Position numbers and translations under genes: made by a program. A DNA stretch of 64,000 nt from Mactromeris polynyma (taxonomy: Eukaryota > Mollusca > Bivalvia > Venerida > Mactridae): positions 9,612,807 to 9,676,806 of the forward strand of contig JASFXZ010000003.1 in NCBI GenBank assembly GCA_032209605.1, given 5' to 3'. Shown here one piece after another: positions 36,601 to 40,896 of the stretch (its first letter is position 1; each line of letters starts with the position of its first letter). The notes under the pieces are model-generated. The model was given only the letters and a program-made list of their open reading frames with translations. It did no database searches and was not told the origin of the DNA.

Positions 36601-37240
36601 AATTCGTCAATTTTGGGATAATTGGCTCTCTCTCTGTTTGGAGCGTTAGGCCAAAAAAATTGACCAATTAAATTTATTCTTACAAACCACATATTCATAG
36701 TGTGTAGTCTTGTTAACACATAGACATCCATCCACTAAATAACCTGTACAAACTATTTCAGTGAAATTTAAATTACCTAATAGAAGTAGACTACATGTAT
36801 TTAAGTGGATAGTGTCGCTAAGCTTAAAAGACTAAATATTTTACTGTTGTCAAATTAATTTATTTCTATGTGAATGTGATCTTTCTAGTAATGGTTTGAT
36901 ATGATGCTATTATAAGTTAGTCAATGCATTACTAAGGGTCAGTTTTAGACTAGTGTGAAAATCAGTCTTAATTGTGAGGTTGTCCGAGTGTTACATGATA
37001 GAAATATTTAAAAGTTGGTACTTGAAAATAGGTTCTTATCACTGAAGTGCTCTTAATTTCAAGGTGGTCTTCAAGCAAGGTTTTGCAGTATCTGATTAAT
37101 AATAACACAAATTTTGAATACTTAAATATCTTGATGCTTTGTTCAATAAATACAATTCCTCTTTCTCACAGTTTTATAACATCACCGTTCTATCTTTCTT
37201 TCAGGCCGTCGAGCATTGCATGAATAACGTATGGAACTGA
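573..37240 (+). CDS. PSAP: Prosaposin-like polysaposin gene (3' part, 24 exons)
   Basis: Spliced gene encoding a precursor of saposins, small lysosomal lipid-binding proteins that present sphingolipids to hydrolases. Joining 24 exons (listed separately) gives 3090 nt in one frame: a partial saposin-B domain, nine full saposin-B domains and a C-terminal SapA domain, then TGA at 37238-37240. Each full domain has the six-cysteine pattern CxxC ... C (8-11 residues) C ... C (5 residues) C. All introns are GT..AG with matching phases. The C-terminus matches vertebrate prosaposin closely (FGPAYWC, AVEHC, VWN). The start codon, signal peptide and first CxxC lie upstream of the window. Vertebrate prosaposin has four saposin-B domains, so this is an expanded form. 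Domain identity is near certain; true orthology to PSAP rather than a paralogue is inferred from the SapA ending. Confidence 0.93.
858..1012 (-). mobile_element. tRNA-derived SINE fragment (family S4)
   Basis: On the minus strand it shows a B-box-like stretch near gggactcaaactcatgac and a tail shared with 36025-36165, 46485-46625 and 53186-53375. Confidence 0.5.
1272..1331 (+). CDS. PSAP: Polysaposin exon, domain 1
   Basis: 20 codons (CIDLVKQYLPIVLKTLADQI), phase 0, acceptor tttgcag, donor gtaagt. Typical saposin helix 3 beginning with the fourth cysteine and containing the conserved tyrosine. Confidence 0.92.
2123..2319. mobile_element. MITE family B (CAGTCGAACCTCG ends)
   Basis: Terminal repeats cagtcaaacatcattt... 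/ ...cgaggtccgactg, flanked by TA. Related copies at 4266, 5282, 21376, 23521, 28231 and 32651. Confidence 0.7.
2531..2632 (+). CDS. PSAP: Polysaposin exon, domain 1 end plus linker
   Basis: 34 codons, phase 0, acceptor ttgtag, donor gtaact. Starts DPDIVCRVFGFC, the closing cysteine pair of a saposin-B domain, followed by a hydrophilic linker to domain 2. Confidence 0.92.
3285..3377 (+). CDS. PSAP: Polysaposin exon, domain 2 start
   Basis: 31 codons, phase 0, acceptor tttcag, donor gtaaaa. Contains ECDLCKDLF, the opening CxxC of domain 2. Unlike domains 3-10 there is no N-glycosylation sequon at the end of this helix (RDKDNQ). Confidence 0.92.
4122..4184 (+). CDS. PSAP: Polysaposin exon, domain 2
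   Basis: 21 codons, phase 0, acceptor ttttag, donor gtatgt. DKIIDEAKKVVCDEL... is helix 2 with the third cysteine. Same size and phase as the matching domain 1 exon at 573-635. Confidence 0.92.
4266..4443. mobile_element. MITE family B
   Basis: Starts cagtcggacctcgtttattc and ends aatgaggttcgtctg between TA dinucleotides. About 178 bp, almost wholly palindromic. Confidence 0.75.
4470..4725. mobile_element. MITE family C fragment
   Basis: Repeated aacctctc / gagcaacaacctgtc stretches and a right end gagaggttgctgg. The same words build the 58-bp array at 61.9-63.2 kb. Similar fragments lie at 58-190, 47385-47500 and 51530-51660. Confidence 0.5.
4782..5116. mobile_element. MITE family G (TATAGATTGTTCCCAC ends)
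   Basis: Inverted ends of about 30 bp: tatagattgttcccacatct and ggaactatctata on the right. Other copies at 13541-13807 and 21814-22157; a right-end fragment at 27130-27196. Confidence 0.8.
5282..5456. mobile_element. MITE family B
   Basis: Begins cagtcgaacttcattcattc, ends aatgaggtacaactg, flanked by TA on both sides. Confidence 0.78.
5650..5709 (+). CDS. PSAP: Polysaposin exon, domain 2
   Basis: 20 codons, phase 0, acceptor tctcag, donor gtaagt. CKELVDEYAPMLFELLVNEL is helix 3, the counterpart of exon 1272-1331. Confidence 0.93.
6072..6316. mobile_element. MITE family F (TGAGCGCTGCT ends)
   Basis: Left end tgagcgctgctatgggattt, right end ...acagcggtgcta, about 245 bp. Interior words (gccatatggggcaaatatt) are shared with 35044-35273 and 63689-63923. 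It ends 28 bp before exon 6345. Confidence 0.8.
6345..6533 (+). CDS. PSAP: Polysaposin exon, domain 2 end, linker, domain 3 start
   Basis: 63 codons, phase 0. Begins DPSTVCEAVGLC (close of domain 2), continues through a proline/glycine linker, and opens domain 3 with ECAICKYVMQLLDDFL and an NGT sequon. A short inverted-repeat element ends at about 6316, only 28 bp upstream. Donor gtaagt. Confidence 0.94.
6802..7534. mobile_element. Non-autonomous hAT-type element with perfect 8-bp target duplication
   Basis: Starts tagggatgtcaa and ends ttacatcccta, with subterminal ttaactg/ttaaccggttaa words. Both sides are flanked by gttttaag (6794-6801 and 7535-7542). An 8-bp duplication with these ends is the hAT pattern. 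No transposase frame is seen. Confidence 0.88.
7562..7736 (+). CDS. PSAP: Polysaposin exon, domain 3 second half
   Basis: Phase 0 in, phase 1 out; acceptor ttttcag, donor gtatgt. Encodes KEVEDLIDKICDRLPSEDLQ through VFCDLLTLCKNG, that is helices 2-5 with four cysteines in a single exon. This is where the exon layout switches from the four-exon style of domains 1-2 to two exons per domain. A hAT-type element with a perfect target duplication ends about 20 bp upstream. Confidence 0.94.
7777..8008. mobile_element. MITE family E, second copy
   Basis: Starts ggggctctgtaaaatttctt, ends atttctagagcac, with internal repeats of acttgtcctggact and its complement. It begins 40 bp after the donor of exon 7562-7736. 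Confidence 0.65.
8963..9051 (+). CDS. PSAP: Polysaposin exon, domain 4 start
   Basis: 89 nt, phase 1 in, phase 0 out, acceptor tttag, donor gtaagt. Encodes VKCTMCEEFVNAIEVALENV with the CxxC and an NVS sequon directly before the intron. The next intron is 11.6 kb and contains the antisense receptor gene. Confidence 0.92.
9579..9779. mobile_element. MITE family A (CAGTAAAACCTCACTTAAAGACC ends)
   Basis: Starts cagtaaaatctcactttaag and ends aagtgaggttttactg. The commonest element here: about 15 copies or fragments across the window. Confidence 0.8.
9830..9945 (+). mobile_element. tRNA-derived SINE (family S3)
   Basis: A B-box-like gggttcgaacc is preceded by a degenerate A-box region and followed by a tail with ccaatactggtttttgttgg. 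A relative lies at about 49200-49330. Confidence 0.55.
10631..11290 (+). repeat. 33-bp minisatellite with decaying flank
   Basis: About 8.5 clean copies of a 33-bp unit (core ctggaagagatagtgttta) occupy 10631-10917. Increasingly degenerate copies go on to about 11290. Open frames on both strands here are shadows of the repeat. Confidence 0.92.
11821..12096 (-). CDS. GPCR exon 4 (TM7 and C-tail)
   Basis: 91 codons plus TAA, acceptor tttgcag. Starts SDKRVVSEAFAVAKLG, contains TM7 and a Ser/Thr-rich tail. An AATAAA on the minus strand at 11799-11794 could be the poly(A) signal. Confidence 0.93.
   Translation of the reverse strand, partial: SDKRVVSEAFAVAKLGIAINSSINFILYCVSGKRFRKELGDFVSSSMGCQLMIGMTDNLYVQRGRETSMSSESPSQTSMPYSLRRIDTPQS
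11821..15130 (-). CDS. Rhodopsin-class GPCR, peptide-receptor-like (4 exons, complete)
   Basis: Complete antisense gene nested in a prosaposin intron. Exons 15130-14687, 13514-13240, 12841-12685 and 12096-11821 join in frame to 383 residues. Seven hydrophobic segments: about 36-60, 70-98, 112-135, 156-175, 206-232, 262-288, 300-320. Visible motifs: GN at 53-54 (TM1), N80-D81 (TM2), DRYILVCW at 136-143 (TM3), and INSSINFILYC (TM7), followed by a basic stretch GKRFRKEL. N-terminal NIS and NTT sequons fit an extracellular N-terminus; the C-tail is Ser/Thr-rich. The NFxxY form of TM7 and DRYILVC resemble invertebrate FMRFamide-type peptide receptors. The ligand is unknown. The ATG has a good context (ACC before it). 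Confidence 0.9.
12685..12841 (-). CDS. GPCR exon 3 (intracellular loop 3 and TM6)
   Basis: 157 nt, acceptor cttcag, donor gtaagt, phase 0 out. A charged loop (HMKESRGEKAKDRALRKEN) is followed by TM6 (LLLTVTFTFLLLIALQC). A CAGT-type MITE lies about 40 bp upstream of the acceptor. Confidence 0.92.
12883..13044. mobile_element. MITE family A
   Basis: cagtaatacctccataataa ... aagtgaggttctactg, flanked by TA, inside the GPCR intron between exons 2 and 3. Confidence 0.8.
13240..13514 (-). CDS. GPCR exon 2 (intracellular loop 2 to TM5)
   Basis: 275 nt, acceptor tttcag, donor gtaata, phase 2 out. Starts ILCTERAAKTG, spans TM4, an acidic extracellular loop with one cysteine (TYCPIP) and TM5. Confidence 0.92.
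13541..13807. mobile_element. MITE family G
   Basis: tatagataattcccacatct ... gggaactatctata, inside the first GPCR intron and only 26 bp from the exon 2 acceptor. Confidence 0.8.
14687..15130 (-). CDS. GPCR exon 1 (N-terminus to TM3)
   Basis: 148 codons from ATG at 15130, phase 0 out, donor AAG-gtgagt. Holds the glycosylated N-terminus and TM1-TM3, ending just after the DRY motif at WINQSK. Confidence 0.92.
15292..15469. mobile_element. MITE family A
   Basis: cagtaaaacttcccc ... gaggttttactg with TA on both sides, upstream of the GPCR start codon. Confidence 0.82.
15524..15862. mobile_element. MITE family I (TTAAAGGTACATA ends)
   Basis: Left end cttaaaggtacata and right end gactatgtacctttaa. 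The interior shares aactgcaaaac and gtgacaatgtagtgttgt with 33676-34105 and, inverted, 41468-41740. Confidence 0.7.
16773..16884 (+). repeat. 20-bp tandem repeat
   Basis: About 5.5 nearly identical copies of ctagtattccaaacaagctc. Confidence 0.95.
18124..18577. mobile_element. MITE family A expanded by an internal 17-bp array
   Basis: Ends are cagtaaaaccttacttaaag and ggttttactg with TA flanks. The left arm motif ccacctcaataataaga is repeated about 18 times (18143-18463), so the element is 454 bp instead of about 180. Confidence 0.88.
18143..18463 (+). repeat. 17-bp minisatellite inside a MITE
   Basis: Roughly 18 copies of ccacctcaataataaga with minor variants (cttcaat, cttaaat) and one out-of-step insertion near 18280. 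Confidence 0.95.
18697..18754 (+). repeat. 10-bp tandem repeat
   Basis: Five to six copies of gataatttca. Confidence 0.9.
20134..20375 (+). mobile_element. tRNA-derived SINE (family S1)
   Basis: A-box tggctgaatggttaagg and B-box gttcaaatccc at tRNA-like spacing, followed by a tail of about 170 bp. Tail words (ggtgagccaccagctagtta) recur at 28980-29235 and inverted at 42018-42212. The head does not look like a functional tRNA gene. Confidence 0.8.
20631..20838 (+). CDS. PSAP: Polysaposin exon, domain 4 second half
   Basis: 208 nt, phase 0 in, phase 1 out, acceptor tttcag, donor gtaagt. Encodes ADLMNDLKAICAYIPGTYSA... and LCLMGKMC with the four remaining cysteines, then a basic/proline linker. 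The frame joins exon 8963-9051 across the large intron. Confidence 0.94.
20903..21060 (+). mobile_element. tRNA-derived SINE (family S4)
   Basis: A-box-like head, degenerate B-box (gtgagttagatccc) and the tail ggttattgagagtgatta seen also at 53186-53375. Confidence 0.55.
21085..21239. mobile_element. MITE family A, left end lost
   Basis: Contains ggacccttgaaaact, gaaaatggacttgaaaattg and the right end aagtgagggtttactg. Confidence 0.7.
21376..21549. mobile_element. MITE family B (in duplication copy 1)
   Basis: cagtaggaccttattcattc ... cgaggtccaactg. Sister of the copy at 23521-23694 through the segmental duplication. Confidence 0.75.
21696..21781 (+). CDS. PSAP: Polysaposin exon, domain 5 start (duplicated unit, copy 1)
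   Basis: 86 nt, phase 1 in, phase 0 out, acceptor aacag, donor gtttgt. Encodes IECEVCDTVIIMVKELLSNN with an NAT sequon. It differs from exon 23901-23986 at only a handful of bases, showing a recent duplication. Confidence 0.93.
21814..22157. mobile_element. MITE family G
   Basis: aatagattgttcctacattt ... agaactatctata, in the intron of domain 5. The left end survives in copy 2 at about 24030-24058, where other sequence replaces the rest. Confidence 0.75.
22434..22680 (+). mobile_element. tRNA-derived SINE (family S2)
   Basis: A-box gtggtcgagtgatctctga, B-box ggtttgaatccc, tail with ggggcgactgggatctttga. Duplicated at 25112. Confidence 0.72.
22726..22978 (+). CDS. PSAP: Polysaposin exon, domain 5 second half (shortest form)
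   Basis: 253 nt to the first usable donor (AAAG then gtaatc), phase 0 in, phase 1 out. Encodes EEVKEALKKVCSEVPSVLKS... TICTKLDLC and the linker VVMSPYDTLPLFTPEENKK. The end of this exon, donor included, is repeated in frame every 69 bp. Donors also occur at 23117 and 23255 (gtaat) and weaker ones at 23048 and 23186 (gtatt), all in phase 1. The exon could therefore run to 23254, adding up to 92 residues. RNA evidence is needed to choose. Confidence 0.9.
22921..23254 (+). repeat. 69-bp tandem repeat across the 5' splice site, 5 copies
   Basis: Five copies of a 69-bp unit start at 22921, 22990, 23059, 23128 and 23197. The frame stays open and each unit encodes VMSPYDTLPLFTPEENKK. Copies 1, 3 and 5 end with a good donor (AAAG-gtaat); copies 2 and 4 end AAAT-gtatt. 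This gives a two-unit higher-order pattern. Confidence 0.95.
23521..23694. mobile_element. MITE family B (in duplication copy 2)
   Basis: cagtaggaccgcattcattc ... cgtggtccaactg. Confidence 0.75.
23901..23986 (+). CDS. PSAP: Polysaposin exon, domain 6 start (duplicated unit, copy 2)
   Basis: 86 nt, same phases and borders as exon 21696-21781. Encodes IECEVCDTVIIMVKSLLSNN, differing from domain 5 mainly by KE to KS. CxxC and NAT sequon are kept. Confidence 0.93.
24060..24840. other. Insert specific to duplication copy 2
   Basis: About 780 bp absent from copy 1, more CpG-rich than its surroundings. On the minus strand it holds a YY1-like AAGATGGCGGCCGC at about 24225-24212, which would start a short open frame (MAAAPSCAVSFS). 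The nature of the insert is unknown: a retrocopied 5' end or an unrecognised transposon are both possible. Confidence 0.55.
25112..25372 (+). mobile_element. tRNA-derived SINE (family S2), duplicated copy
   Basis: A-box gtggtcgagtggtctctga and B-box ggttcgaatccc, closer to consensus than the copy at 22434. Confidence 0.75.
25428..25680 (+). CDS. PSAP: Polysaposin exon, domain 6 second half (shortest form)
   Basis: 253 nt to the first donor, identical in structure to exon 22726-22978. Encodes EEVKEALKKVCSEVPSVLEP... KICAELGLC plus the same linker. Alternative donors in the same phase follow at 25750, 25819 and 25888, all with AAAG-gtaat. The exon may extend to 25887 (up to 69 extra residues). 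Confidence 0.9.
25623..25887 (+). repeat. 69-bp tandem repeat across the 5' splice site, 4 copies
   Basis: Copies start at 25623, 25692, 25761 and 25830. Every copy keeps the open frame, a KK pair (EENKKG) and a consensus-like donor. Between copies the peptide reads GNLSIVMSPYDTLPLF, which adds an NLS sequon per unit. Confidence 0.95.
26661..26834. mobile_element. MITE family A
   Basis: cagtgaacctcactaacaag ... aagtgaggttttactg, TA flanked, ending about 45 bp before exon 26880. Confidence 0.8.
26880..26965 (+). CDS. PSAP: Polysaposin exon, domain 7 start
   Basis: 86 nt, phase 1 in, phase 0 out, acceptor ctacag, donor gtaaat. Encodes VPCEACVYVLTFVEEEIQTN with CxxC and an NRT sequon. A CAGT-type MITE ends about 45 bp upstream. 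Confidence 0.92.
27019..27090 (+). repeat. C homopolymer and SINE S2 fragment
   Basis: A run of about 20 C is followed by a piece of SINE S2 (gttcgagtcccaccggggat). A second C run lies near 27891-27902. Confidence 0.7.
27130..27196. mobile_element. MITE family G right-end fragment
   Basis: gcctatcaatatggccgaca ... gggaactatcta matches the right end of 4782-5116. Confidence 0.7.
27287..27503 (+). CDS. PSAP: Polysaposin exon, domain 7 second half
   Basis: 217 nt, phase 0 in, phase 1 out, acceptor ttacag, donor gtgaat. Encodes EAIEAALKKVCTVIKKFEAD... EICKKIGVC with four cysteines, then a linker ending KLLKDDS. Confidence 0.93.
28231..28408. mobile_element. MITE family B
   Basis: cagtcatacgtcgttcatac ... 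cgaggttcgactg with TA flanks. Confidence 0.78.
28507..28598 (+). CDS. PSAP: Polysaposin exon, domain 8 start
   Basis: 92 nt, phase 1 in, phase 0 out, acceptor gaacag, donor gtaagt. Encodes VITCTVCKYVMAEVDDLLKG with CxxC and an NTS sequon. Confidence 0.92.
28980..29235 (+). mobile_element. tRNA-derived SINE (family S1)
   Basis: Shares cgaatcccggtagaggctcg and the gagccgccagctagtta tail with 20134-20375; the head is rearranged. Confidence 0.72.
29462..29667. mobile_element. MITE family A
   Basis: aaaacctcaataataagacc ... gaggttctactg; the left CAGT is lost. Ends about 30 bp before exon 29699. Confidence 0.72.
29699..29888 (+). CDS. PSAP: Polysaposin exon, domain 8 second half
   Basis: 190 nt, phase 0 in, phase 1 out, acceptor tttcag, donor gtatgc. 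Encodes AAIVDALDKVCSYMPDTIQK... EVCSKLDLC. A CAGT-type MITE ends about 30 bp upstream of the acceptor. Confidence 0.94.
30301..30392 (+). CDS. PSAP: Polysaposin exon, domain 9 start
   Basis: 92 nt, phase 1 in, phase 0 out, acceptor ttgcag, donor gtgagt. Encodes PTCIICEFVMKELDSILEKN with CxxC and an NAS sequon. A degenerate CAGT-type MITE starts within about 20 bp of the donor. Confidence 0.93.
30405..30543. mobile_element. MITE family A, degenerate
   Basis: Contains ttattattgaggtggtctga and gaggtggtctttaggcgag just after the donor of exon 30301-30392. Confidence 0.6.
32018..32160. repeat. Long hairpin, 70-nt arms
   Basis: Left arm 32018-32087 and right arm 32091-32160 are reverse complements with about four mismatches and a 3-nt loop. 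Arms contain ttcactcgtggtcaaaagaa. Confidence 0.95.
32651..33155. mobile_element. MITE family B expanded by a 57-bp array
   Basis: Left end cggttgaacctcgggg, right end aatgaggtctgactg. Between them about 3.7 copies of a 57-bp unit (32907-33113) have been amplified. Confidence 0.75.
32907..33113 (+). repeat. 57-bp tandem repeat
   Basis: About 3.7 copies; core ggtgtgcagtatattattca. The frame stays open (FNGVQYIIQNNTW) only because the unit is a multiple of three. Confidence 0.92.
33295..33514 (+). CDS. PSAP: Polysaposin exon, domain 9 second half
   Basis: 220 nt, phase 0 in, phase 1 out, acceptor tttcag, donor gtaaat. Encodes EAIMSALDKVCSFLPDSIAT... EVCKALKLC and a linker FGAFVKILPEVRK. Very similar to domain 8, so domains 8 and 9 probably arose by duplication. 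Confidence 0.94.
33676..34105. mobile_element. MITE family I
   Basis: ctttaaaggtagata ... gactatgtacctttaa, with the same interior as 15524-15862. It lies in the intron after exon 33295-33514. Confidence 0.7.
34692..34831 (+). CDS. PSAP: Polysaposin exon, domain 10 first half
   Basis: 140 nt, phase 1 in, phase 0 out, acceptor tacag, donor gttggt. Encodes VKCEACELLVGQIKSYLKQN, an NKT sequon and EFLKEVCSYLPDTVTVQ. Helices 1 and 2 are in one exon here, a third exon layout distinct from domains 1-2 and 3-9. Confidence 0.93.
35044..35273. mobile_element. MITE family F
   Basis: tgagcgctgct at the left and agcagcgctca at the right are perfect inverted repeats. The interior matches 6072-6316. A run of about 12 G follows at 35290. 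Confidence 0.85.
35600..35680 (+). CDS. PSAP: Polysaposin exon, domain 10
   Basis: 27 codons, phase 0, acceptor tttcag, donor gtaagt. Encodes CDELMHTKLQEILDLLEKDI and TPKQVCV with the fourth and fifth cysteines of domain 10. Confidence 0.93.
36025..36165 (-). mobile_element. tRNA-derived SINE fragment (family S4), minus strand
   Basis: On the plus strand gggttactaaccagtactcg ... gactcaaaccctcaacc is the reverse complement of the S4 tail and head. Confidence 0.5.
36204..36359 (+). CDS. PSAP: Polysaposin exon, domain 10 last cysteine and SapA domain
   Basis: 52 codons, phase 0, acceptor accag, donor gtaagt. DIDAC closes domain 10; an acidic/basic linker follows, then the SapA domain (KKCTFGPAYWCASKENAKEC). 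In vertebrates this C-terminal SapA domain is important for sorting and secretion of the precursor. Confidence 0.95.
37205..37240 (+). CDS. PSAP: Polysaposin last coding exon
   Basis: AVEHCMNNVWN then TGA; acceptor tttcag. This is nearly the same as the C-terminus of vertebrate prosaposin and fixes the end of the gene. Confidence 0.96.
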   Translation, partial: AVEHCMNNVWN

Positions 37241-38400
37241 TAAGTTTTTATCACAGAAACTGTCGAACGATTCTCCACGAAATTGACCTCTTGTAATAAG
37301 ATTTCCAGAAGATTATTTCATCAAAGACTACAAAATTTACTCATGCTATGACATTAATGTGTGATGATTTAAAAAAAATCTGCATGACAGTTTGATAAAG
37401 AAATTTACATTTAGTACGCATTTTTTGTCAATTTCATTGAATGTATTGATAAATTCTAGAGACATTTCAGCAAAGCAATAGTGAAGCCGTTAATGAGGTC
37501 ATATTAACTGTTTGTATTCTGAATAATAATAATTCGTTTTTCCTTGGTGTGTTGAATGCTGTGATCAATTTAGAATAGTGATATGAATTCCTGATATGTG
37601 AACATTGATAGTTAGGTTTGGTTTTGTATTTTGAAAATAATTGTATTTCATGTTGCAATTTGTTTATTTTTCTCAATTTGAAAGGTCTACGGTTCAATCC
37701 AGGATTGATATACTCATAAAGTTTAGTTGTTGTAATATATAAATATTAGTATCCTGTAGATAAGGCTACATGAATAAAACCCATTGTTTTGCTGTCTTTC
37801 ATCCTTACATTGTGACGTTGGGTGGTCAAGAAGAAATTTTTTTCACCACTCCTAGTGAGACATTGTTTAACTATGTTGCATATTTTTTCTTGATCAAGAC
37901 CATAAAATTCTGCAATGGGACTTGATTTTTTTTTAGTTCCAGAAATGTCAGCAAGTAGTTAGGAAGACGGCAAACAAACAGTTTTTTTAATCTCAGCCTT
38001 TTGATTATTTATGAATATATAATAGTTTTGTGTTGTACGCAACATTAGATGTTAAACCATTTTGGTAAATCTATTTGCAACTTTATTTTGTGCATAAAAA
38101 ATAAAGGGAAATATCTGTAGCTAGTAATATTTTCTTGCATAAACTAAAACATAAATCACAGAATTCTTGGTCTCCTGATAGCCTTAAGAATCAAGAATAT
38201 TTTTTTTGGCATCAAATCAGTCTGTTTTAAAGTCACTAAATCATAATTATACACATGATACTCTAGATGTTTTTTGTAGCCTATCATTTATTTCTATTGT
38301 TATTGTACATTTAATGTGAATTTATTATAATCATCATGTTTGTATGGTTTTTTTTGCTGATTTTTTTTATTTGCAAATAAATTGACTGTGTTGACCCAAT
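37241..38400 (+). other. Probable prosaposin 3' UTR with poly(A) signals
   Basis: AT-rich non-coding sequence after the stop codon. AATAAA hexamers lie at about 37773 (followed by a TG-rich stretch), 38100 and 38375. A further AATAAA followed by a TG-rich stretch lies at 40735, so a longer 3' UTR is possible. Which site is used cannot be told from sequence. Confidence 0.5.
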
Positions 38401-38989
38401 CATTCCAAAAGTCCTGTTTAGTTTAAACTTTGAGTTGATTTTTAGTTTAAACTAGGACACATAGAAAGAGATTAAGTTAATTTATTGTGGTGTAAATGTT
38501 TGCAGTTGACTCTTCATTTCTAGTTGTCTCCCTTGAGCAATGTTTCTTTGCAGATTACTGATTACCTCCCTTTGAATATTCTCCATTATTTCCTGTATGG
38601 ATTACTTCCCTTTCATACTAAAATTATGATCAACATGCATCAAACCAATAGATAGATATTTATTGCGTTGTACATATCTTTTTAGGTTGTATCATTTTTT
38701 TAAGGTAAATTTTATTCAAAACTCATAGATTTATATAATCATTTTCAAATTAATTGACATTTGGATTCTTTATATTTAGAATAATAATGGTTATATGCAA
38801 TTGTTCTGGTTCAGAAATTGGGCTTGAGTGCAACACTCCACTCTCAGACTTTATAATTACTCCCTTAGTGCGTTTTCACACAAAAATCTCTAAGAAAATA
38901 AACCAAAATAAATACTCTGCTCTCGGGTAAAATTATTATCCATATGAAATATGATATCAGGCTCAATTTCGTGAGTTGCGTGCCGAGTG

Positions 38990-39180
38990 TAAGTATCTAT
39001 TATAACGCTGGGCCCTGATCCAGAGGTCAAGGGTTTGAGTCTGGTTACGGTCGCAGTTCATTTGCGGGCTTCACAATTCATGAATAGATGTAACAACTGG
39101 TAAGAAATCCAGGAAGCTATTGTCAAGGGAGATTATTATAAGTTATTAGAACTAGTTACATGATCAAGGTAAAGTAAATA
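38990..39180 (+). mobile_element. tRNA-derived SINE (family S4), degenerate
   Basis: gatccagaggtcaagggttt resembles the gatccgaaggtcgtgggttc head at 53220; a degenerate tail follows. A related scrap lies at 39940-40000. Confidence 0.45.
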
Positions 39181-40196
39181 AGTTTTGACGTAGTCACAGT
39201 TATTATTGCTGTTTCAAGCTTTCTACCTGTCTGGTTCAAGTGTGTACTTGAATTGTTACTTATTTTTATAAAAGATGGAAGAAAATTTTCATTTTGTTGA
39301 CCACAAGTTTTTAATTATTTGTATATGGTTTATCACATAACTCTTGCTTTTCTATAACATTATATTACTTACACATTTATTTTTTGTATCATGTGTTGAG
39401 TATAATTATTGTGAAGGAAACGTGTAAATATCCGTGACTAGAGTATACCGTAGAATCAGATGCTTTTGCTGGACCAAAATTTCACAGATTTAAGTTAACT
39501 TGTTGCTTGGCCATGTTTTTTTAAAGTTTTTCAGTTTTTATGATCACATTCATAGTAAAATCAACACTGTATTAGAATTAAATATTTCGTGAACATAGAA
39601 ATGTAGCAAAAATTAATATCTCACAAAAATTTCTGATTCTACAGTATGTTTTGTTATATTTCTTCTTACATTACAAACATGGAGACTGATTGTATATGTC
39701 TAATTCCCCACTGTAACCTTGTTTATGATCTGTTTCTTATAAATGGCATTAATCTCTTTTTGTCATTTTTTGAGAGAAAATACAAAATTTACTGTCCGAA
39801 ATCTCATTTATTGGAAGATAGATTGTTTGAAAATTTTGATTAGGATGTTGAATTCAGGCACAAAATGTATTACATTATTACATTACGTTTATTCTATACC
39901 TAGTGAATATAATATCTTCACTCAAGGGGAGTGGAGGTGATGTTGGTAAGGTGCAGGCCAATAGACCCAGAAGTTGAAGGTTCGAACCTAGCTTAGTACA
40001 CTACTGAATAAATGTGTGTATATATAAAATTATATCAAACAAATTGACTCTAGCATGTCAAAAAGAAGGTTCAAGCTCTCTGTCTTGTTCAAATTCCTTC
40101 ATAAATTTCAGTTTGATAGTTCTTACACCATAACTTAGAAGTCATTTTTAGTTTATGGTCGTGAAAGTTTTTCATGCATGTTTTGCTATATCCTTG

Positions 40197-40434
40197 ATGT
40201 TGAATGTCTGTATTCAGATGTTGGATGTCTGTATTCACATGTTGGATGTCTGTATTCACATGTTGGATGTCTGTATTCACATGTTGGATGTCTGTATTCA
40301 CATGTTGGATGTCTGTATTCACATGTTGGATGTCTGTATTCACATGTTGGATGTCTGTATTCACATGTTGGATGTCTGTATTCACATGTTGGATGTCTGT
40401 ATTCACATGTTGGATGTCTGTATTCACATGTTGG
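40197..40434 (+). repeat. 21-bp minisatellite
   Basis: About 11 near-identical copies of atgttggatgtctgtattcac. Open frames on both strands are repeat shadows. Confidence 0.96.
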
Positions 40435-40896
40435 CTTCTTTTTCATCTATGCACTGAAACATATCCTAGATAAATGGAAAACTACTTAAAATCATCACTC
40501 GCCAATGGTTGTACATATATTTGAATGGTAAAATATATTTTGATGAAATGTTTAGAATATTTTGATAAATTTGCAATTGATGAAATACAAATGGAGAACT
40601 TCAATAAAACAATATTTTAGATACATATTAAGATCAAACTGAGTGTAAGTAATGTGACAAAGCAATATAAAGATGTTTTCGCAATTGACATAATTTTTTA
40701 TGGCTGTAAATTTGCATATTTCGTTTTCGTTTCTTGAATAAAATATTTTCTTTATAAAGCTTTTGTGTGTTTATTGTCTGACTAATAGCTTTACATATTT
40801 CTGTGTTGTGCATACATTGTATTTCATACAGCCTAATTGTACAGTTGGCAACTAGTCTAGTGACTAAGTAGTAGGTTTTTTTGCCTTAAATGCTCC

